From Methanomicrobiales archaeon (GTDB lineage Archaea; Halobacteriota; Methanomicrobia; Methanomicrobiales; Methanoculleaceae), in assembly GCA_012797575.1 (NCBI GenBank), contig JAAZOW010000004.1:1-8007 (forward strand): a DNA stretch of 8,007 nt, written 5' to 3'. The notes below the pieces were generated by a model that saw only the letters and a list, made by a program, of their open reading frames with translations, ran no database searches and was not told the origin of the DNA. The translations under genes were made by a program, and so were the position numbers. This document shows, in pieces, positions 4,525 through 8,007 of the stretch. Position 1 is the first letter of the stretch. Each line of letters opens with the position of its first letter.

Positions 4525-6009
4525 TCAGTGCCGGAAGTGGCGCACGCCTGTAAAGATCATCGCTACATTGAGCCGGTTTGCCGCATCGATGACCTCCTGA
4601 TCCCTGATCGAGCCGCCCGGCTGGACGAGCGCCGTCGCCCCCGCCGCTACCGCGACCTCCAGGGTGTCAGGGAACGGCAAGAAAGCGTCTGAGGCGACCG
4701 CCGAGCCAGCAAGGGGCTTCCTGGCCTTCTTCACCGCGATCTCTGCAGACTCGACCCGGTTCATCTGCCCGGCGCCGATCCCGAGGACCGCTTTTTCGTC
4801 CGCAAACACGATGGCGTTACTCTTCGTGTGCCGGCAGACCTTCAGGGCGAGGTCCATCGCCCGCATCTCCCGGGCATCTGGCTCCCGCTCGCTCACGACC
4901 CTCCACTCCTCCTGGTAGGGTGCAGCCCGCTGGACCAGGACGCCACCGTCGATACTCCGGATCTCGTCCTGGACCACCGCGTCCGGCAGCCTGAGCACCC
5001 GCATATTCTCCTTCACCCGCATGATCTCGAGCGCCTCCGGAGCGTAGGAGGGAGCGATCACGACCTCGACGAACGTCTTTGTGATCTCTCGTGCGACATC
5101 CCCGGTGACCTCGCGGTTCATGGCGACGATCGACCCGTAGGCTGAGACCGGGTCGACCTCCCGGGCGGCGATGTAGGTCGCAAGGAGATCCTCGCCCGTC
5201 GCAACGCCGCAGGGGTTGGTGTGCTTGACGATGACTGCAGCGCACTCCTCAAACTCCCGGATCAGCCCGACAGCAGCATCGAGGTCGAGGTAGTTATTGT
5301 AGGACATCGGTTTGCCCTGGATCGGTTCTGCCGAGGCGATACCAGCCTCTCCATAAACCGCTGCGGATTGGTGCGGATTCTCACCATACCGGAGCGCCCG
5401 CCCATTCCCGAACTGGACGGTGAGAACTTCAGGGAACGCCCGGTCGATACCGGTGAGGTAGTTTGCGATCGCTCCATCGTAGGCCGCTGTCCTGGCAAAC
5501 GCCTTCGAAGCAAGACTCAATCGCTCGTCAGCTGTAAACCCTCCCCTCCGGACAGCGTCTGCAGCCATACGATAGTCGCCGGGGTCCACCACAACCGCCA
5601 CGTACGTATGGTTCTTCGCCGCCGCCCGCACCATCGCCGGGCCGCCGATATCGATGTACTCGATGATCTCATCGAGCGAGAGCCCGGCATCGCTCATGGC
5701 CTCGAAGGGGTAGAGGTTCACCACAACAAGGTCGATCGGGTCGATGCCGTACTCCTGCATAACGGCGTCGTCGACGCCGCGACGGCCAAGGATACCCCCG
5801 TGCACCTTCGGGTGGAGGGTCTTTACCCGGCCGTGCATCATCTCAGGAAACCCGGTGTAGGTAGAGACGTCCGTATACGAGATCCCCGCCTGCTGAAGTG
5901 CAGCCCCGGTGCCGCCGGAGCTCAGGAGCCGGTAATTGTGCTCTACGAGCACTCTTGCAAGATCAACGATGCCGGTTTTATCCCAGACAGAGAGCAGTGC
6001 CCATCTCAT
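4525..6009 (-). CDS. purH: Bifunctional AICAR formyltransferase / IMP cyclohydrolase
   Basis: A cytoplasmic enzyme of 494 residues catalysing the last two steps of IMP synthesis: formylation of AICAR by 10-formyl-tetrahydrofolate, then ring closure of FAICAR. Residues 1 to about 150 form the MGS-like cyclohydrolase domain, with SVWDKTG (7-13), SSGGTG (30-35), RVKTLHPKVHGG (61-72) and NLYPFE (98-103). The rest is the transformylase: RYGENPHQ (207-214), SYNNYLDLDAA (236-246), the catalytic Lys-His pair in KHTNPCG (262-268), SDAFLPFPD (440-448) and the typical end GVRHFRH. The frame is open a further 65 codons upstream, but the ATG at 6009 gives the family N-terminus MRWALLSVWDKTG and has a TATA box 28 bp before it. 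Length is slightly under the usual 510-530. It is divergent from grpE. Confidence 0.96.
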   Translation of the reverse strand: MRWALLSVWDKTGIVDLARVLVEHNYRLLSSGGTGAALQQAGISYTDVSTYTGFPEMMHGRVKTLHPKVHGGILGRRGVDDAVMQEYGIDPIDLVVVNLYPFEAMSDAGLSLDEIIEYIDIGGPAMVRAAAKNHTYVAVVVDPGDYRMAADAVRRGGFTADERLSLASKAFARTAAYDGAIANYLTGIDRAFPEVLTVQFGNGRALRYGENPHQSAAVYGEAGIASAEPIQGKPMSYNNYLDLDAAVGLIREFEECAAVIVKHTNPCGVATGEDLLATYIAAREVDPVSAYGSIVAMNREVTGDVAREITKTFVEVVIAPSYAPEALEIMRVKENMRVLRLPDAVVQDEIRSIDGGVLVQRAAPYQEEWRVVSEREPDAREMRAMDLALKVCRHTKSNAIVFADEKAVLGIGAGQMNRVESAEIAVKKARKPLAGSAVASDAFLPFPDTLEVAVAAGATALVQPGGSIRDQEVIDAANRLNVAMIFTGVRHFRH

Positions 6010-6032
6010 GGTCACTCGTGAGCAGGATGGAG

Positions 6033-6042
6033 AGATATATGT
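6033..6042 (-). promoter_or_regulatory. TATA promoter of purH
   Basis: The minus strand reads ACATATATCT. The TATA centre is about 28 bp before the ATG at 6009, so the transcript should start within a few bases of the start codon. This places the promoter inside the 65-codon upstream open frame and argues that the longer frame is not translated. Confidence 0.6.
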
Positions 6043-6109
6043 GGCGTTGTCAGCACAGCTGGCTACCTTCCACCCCCCCCAGGGAGCAAGAACGATCGCG
6101 TGCACCGTC

Positions 6110-6121
6110 CGCAGATCTGCG
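6110..6121. repeat. 12-bp perfect palindrome in the purH-grpE divergent region
   Basis: CGCAGATCTGCG is self-complementary and lies about 70 bp upstream of the purH TATA box and about 130 bp upstream of the grpE TATA box. It could be a regulator site for either gene. The remaining intergenic sequence includes a run of eight C at 6073-6080 and an AT-rich stretch from about 6200 to 6260. Confidence 0.35.
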
Positions 6122-6244
6122 CACCAGGGGAGAATACTGCCGACTGGGTCCCCGATCGGCGAAGTGGCTCCCTGGAGGGTTCGAATGTCTGCAGCAATCA
6201 TCAATGCTATATAGAACTACATTACAATGAATAATCAAACAAGT

Positions 6245-6254
6245 ACATTATATC
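6245..6254 (+). promoter_or_regulatory. TATA promoter of the grpE-dnaK operon
   Basis: ACATTATATC lies in an AT-rich stretch, with its centre about 26 bp before the grpE ATG at 6276, predicting a leaderless transcript. A second TATA-like CTATATAG at 6209-6216 would give a leader of about 40 bases; the nearer box is preferred because no ribosome site precedes the ATG. I see no CIRCE-like element, as would be expected for bacterial HrcA control. Confidence 0.55.
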
Positions 6255-6275
6255 ATTCTCAAGCGGGTTAGACAT

Positions 6276-6785
6276 ATGAAGGAGGAAACATCCGAACCAA
6301 CCGAGAGGCAACAGGATCTCGCAGAAGAGACGGATGCAGCATCTCCAACGCTTGAAGATCTGCAGAAGGCCTATGACGACCTGAACAGCCGGTATCTGCG
6401 TCTTGCAGCAGATTTCGACAACTACCGCAAACGGATGGCCCGGGAGATCGAGGCCCGCACAACCTTTGCCATCGAAGACTTTGCTGTGGAGTTGCTCGAG
6501 GTCGTGGATAACTTCGAGCGGGCAGAGAAGGCAGATGGTGCAGGCCTCCGGGAGGGGATGGAGCAGATCAAAAAACTCTTCATGACCATCCTCGATCGGC
6601 ATGGCATTAAACCCATGATATGCCGGGATCTTCCCTTCGACCCGGAGCGGCAGGAGGCGGTCGCCTACGTTCCTTCTGATGCAGAGGAAGGTATCGTGAT
6701 CGATGAGGTCATCTGCGGGTACTGCATGCAGGATAAGGTCATCAGATGCGCAAAAGTCGTGGTATCTAAAGGATTAGAGGAGTAA
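6276..6785 (+). CDS. grpE: GrpE nucleotide exchange factor for DnaK
   Basis: A 169-residue cytoplasmic co-chaperone that releases ADP from DnaK. Residues 1-24 are acidic and probably disordered. About 25-62 form the long dimerising coiled coil (LEDLQKAYDDLNSRYLRLAA, then DFDNYRKRMARE). About 63-115 form the four-helix region (VELLEVVDNFERA), and 120-169 the beta wing: FDPERQEAV (121-129), VIDEVICGY and VIRCAKVVVSKG. The usual FDP-x-x-HEAV motif has Gln in place of His. The wing carries an uncommon C-GY-C pair (Cys147, Cys150) plus Cys158. The ATG lacks an upstream ribosome site, and a GGAGG occurs just inside the gene, with no usable start after it. The stop is two bases before the dnaK ATG, so the two are co-transcribed. 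Confidence 0.95.
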   Translation: MKEETSEPTERQQDLAEETDAASPTLEDLQKAYDDLNSRYLRLAADFDNYRKRMAREIEARTTFAIEDFAVELLEVVDNFERAEKADGAGLREGMEQIKKLFMTILDRHGIKPMICRDLPFDPERQEAVAYVPSDAEEGIVIDEVICGYCMQDKVIRCAKVVVSKGLEE

Positions 6786-6787
6786 AT

Positions 6788-8007
6788 ATGGTTTCAGAGA
6801 AAGTTCTTGGCATTGATCTTGGAACAACCAACTCATGCATGGCGATCATGGAAGGCGGGCAGCCGGTGATCATCGCCAACGCCGAGGGCGGGAGGACTAC
6901 CCCGTCGGTCGTGGCGTTCACCAAGGACGGCGAGCGTCTGGTCGGCAACGTCGCAAAGCGGCAGGCGATCACGAACCCGAACCGCACCGTCCAGTCGATC
7001 AAACGTAAGATGGGCACAGATGACAAAACCGTCATCGGAGATAAGAGCTACACGCCACAGGAGATCTCTGCGATGATCCTCCAGAAACTGAAGCTGGACG
7101 CAGAGGAGTACCTGGGCGAGAAGATCACAAAGGCCGTCGTGACGGTGCCCGCCTATTTCAACGACGCCCAACGTCAGGCGACGAAGGATGCCGGGACCAT
7201 CGCGGGCCTTGAGGTCCTCCGGATCATCAATGAGCCGACCGCAAGCGCTCTGTCCTACGGTATCGATAAGGAGGGCGAGGCGACGGTGCTCGTCTACGAC
7301 CTCGGAGGCGGTACATTCGATGTCTCCATCCTCCAGCTCGGCGACGGCGTCTTTGAAGTCAGATCGACCGCCGGGAACAACCGCCTCGGTGGCGACGACT
7401 TCGATAAACTGGTCGTCGACTACCTGGTCGATGAGTTCAGGAAGCAGGAGGGCATAGACCTCAGAAACGATCCGGTCGCCATGCAGCGGCTGCGAGACGC
7501 GGCCGAGACTGCAAAGATTGAGCTCTCCACCGTCCAGAAGACCAACATCAACCTTCCCTACATCACCACAACCGAGAGCGGTCCTAAGTTCCTGGACGTC
7601 GATCTCACCCGCGCGAAGCTTGAACACCTCATCACCGATCTGGTCGAATCGACCCTCGGCCCGGTGAAGCAGGCGCTCTCCGATGCCAAACTGGGTGCTG
7701 ACGATATCGACCACATCCTCCTCGTCGGAGGTTCGACCCGGGTGCCGCTCGTCCAGGAGACCATAAAGAAGGTCCTCAAGAAGGAGCCGGATAAAGGTAT
7801 CAACCCCGACGAGTGTGTCGCTCTCGGTGCAGCCATCCAGGGTGGCGTGCTCACGGGCGAGACCAAGGACGTCCTGCTCCTGGATGTGACCCCGCTCTCG
7901 CTCGGCATCGAGACCCTCGGGGGTATCGCAACGAAGCTCATCGAGCGCAACACCACCATCCCCACGAGGAAGAGCCAGATCTTCTCGACCGCAGCCGATG
8001 GTCAGAC
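6788..8007 (+). CDS. dnaK: DnaK (Hsp70) molecular chaperone, N-terminal 406 residues (3' end outside window)
   Basis: An ATP-dependent chaperone; the window covers the whole nucleotide-binding domain and the linker. Motifs are the phosphate-1 loop GIDLGTTNS (8-16), VPAYFNDAQRQATKDA (120-135), RIINEPTASAL (145-155), the phosphate-2 loop DLGGGTFDVS (171-180), NRLGGDDFD (198-206), the adenosine motif LLVGGSTRVP (311-320) and the interdomain linker DVLLLDVTPLSLG (361-373). After KRKMGTDD (72-79) it runs straight to YTPQEISAM. It thus lacks the 20-25 residue insertion of proteobacterial DnaK, like Gram-positive and other archaeal homologues. The start has GAGGAG seven to eight bases upstream, within the end of grpE. 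dnaJ would be expected just beyond the window. Confidence 0.97.
   Translation, partial: MVSEKVLGIDLGTTNSCMAIMEGGQPVIIANAEGGRTTPSVVAFTKDGERLVGNVAKRQAITNPNRTVQSIKRKMGTDDKTVIGDKSYTPQEISAMILQKLKLDAEEYLGEKITKAVVTVPAYFNDAQRQATKDAGTIAGLEVLRIINEPTASALSYGIDKEGEATVLVYDLGGGTFDVSILQLGDGVFEVRSTAGNNRLGGDDFDKLVVDYLVDEFRKQEGIDLRNDPVAMQRLRDAAETAKIELSTVQKTNINLPYITTTESGPKFLDVDLTRAKLEHLITDLVESTLGPVKQALSDAKLGADDIDHILLVGGSTRVPLVQETIKKVLKKEPDKGINPDECVALGAAIQGGVLTGETKDVLLLDVTPLSLGIETLGGIATKLIERNTTIPTRKSQIFSTAADGQ

Noticed and set aside
6177..6186. GGGTTCGAAT resembling a tRNA T-loop
   Set aside because: The base after the loop is G where a C is needed to close the T stem, the flanking bases do not pair, and no acceptor or anticodon arm can be built.
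6010..6204. 65-codon N-terminal extension of PurH
   Set aside because: PurH homologues begin at the segment MRWALLSVWDKTG, the extension has no family match, and the purH TATA box lies within it.
6833..7714. Minus-strand open frame of 293 codons opposite dnaK
   Set aside because: It is a shadow of the dnaK coding strand, which shows every Hsp70 nucleotide-binding motif in frame.
1..8007. CRISPR array, defence system or transposase gene
   Set aside because: No regularly spaced short repeats and no Cas, restriction, toxin or transposase motifs were found in any reading frame I examined.

Overview
The window looks like chromosomal DNA from a methanogenic archaeon, most likely a Methanomicrobiales member of the Methanoculleus type. 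The evidence is GC-rich coding sequence, archaeal BRE/TATA promoters in AT-rich gaps, two paralogous DUF4013 membrane proteins of a kind common in methanogens, and an archaeal grpE-dnaK pair. The genus is inferred from protein style and was not tested by any search.

Layout. Everything from 1 to 6009 that I can call a gene is on the minus strand. It holds the N-terminus of a lipoprotein (1-165), DUF4013 protein 1 (365-1069), a repeat-rich gap carrying copy A of a dispersed element (1260-1605), DUF4013 protein 2 (1710-2417), a roughly 300-bp gap, an unrecognised 319-residue soluble protein (2722-3681), and a second gap ending in copy B of the element, inverted relative to A (3964-4154). Copy B abuts the stop codon of a 63-residue membrane protein (4157-4348). 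A short remnant of a third DUF4013 gene (about 4405-4485) follows, then purH (4525-6009). An AT-rich divergent promoter region (6010-6275) separates purH from the plus-strand chaperone operon grpE (6276-6785) and dnaK (6788 to the window end, 3' truncated).

Function. The right part is housekeeping: the last two steps of IMP synthesis (PurH) and the Hsp70 chaperone with its nucleotide exchange factor (DnaK, GrpE). The left part is accessory: small membrane or envelope proteins, a gene fossil and a diverged mobile-looking noncoding repeat. No CRISPR array, tRNA, rRNA, transposase or complete defence system is visible.

The main points worth a second look are these. (1) Two diverged copies of a noncoding element lie inverted about 2.4 kb apart; one is flanked by a perfect 7-bp direct repeat exactly at the boundary where similarity stops. 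(2) A DUF4013 gene remnant is recognisable at DNA and protein level. (3) Four genes have TATA boxes only 26-30 bp before the ATG, which predicts leaderless mRNAs and settles the purH start. (4) An inverted repeat brackets the TATA box of DUF4013 protein 1.
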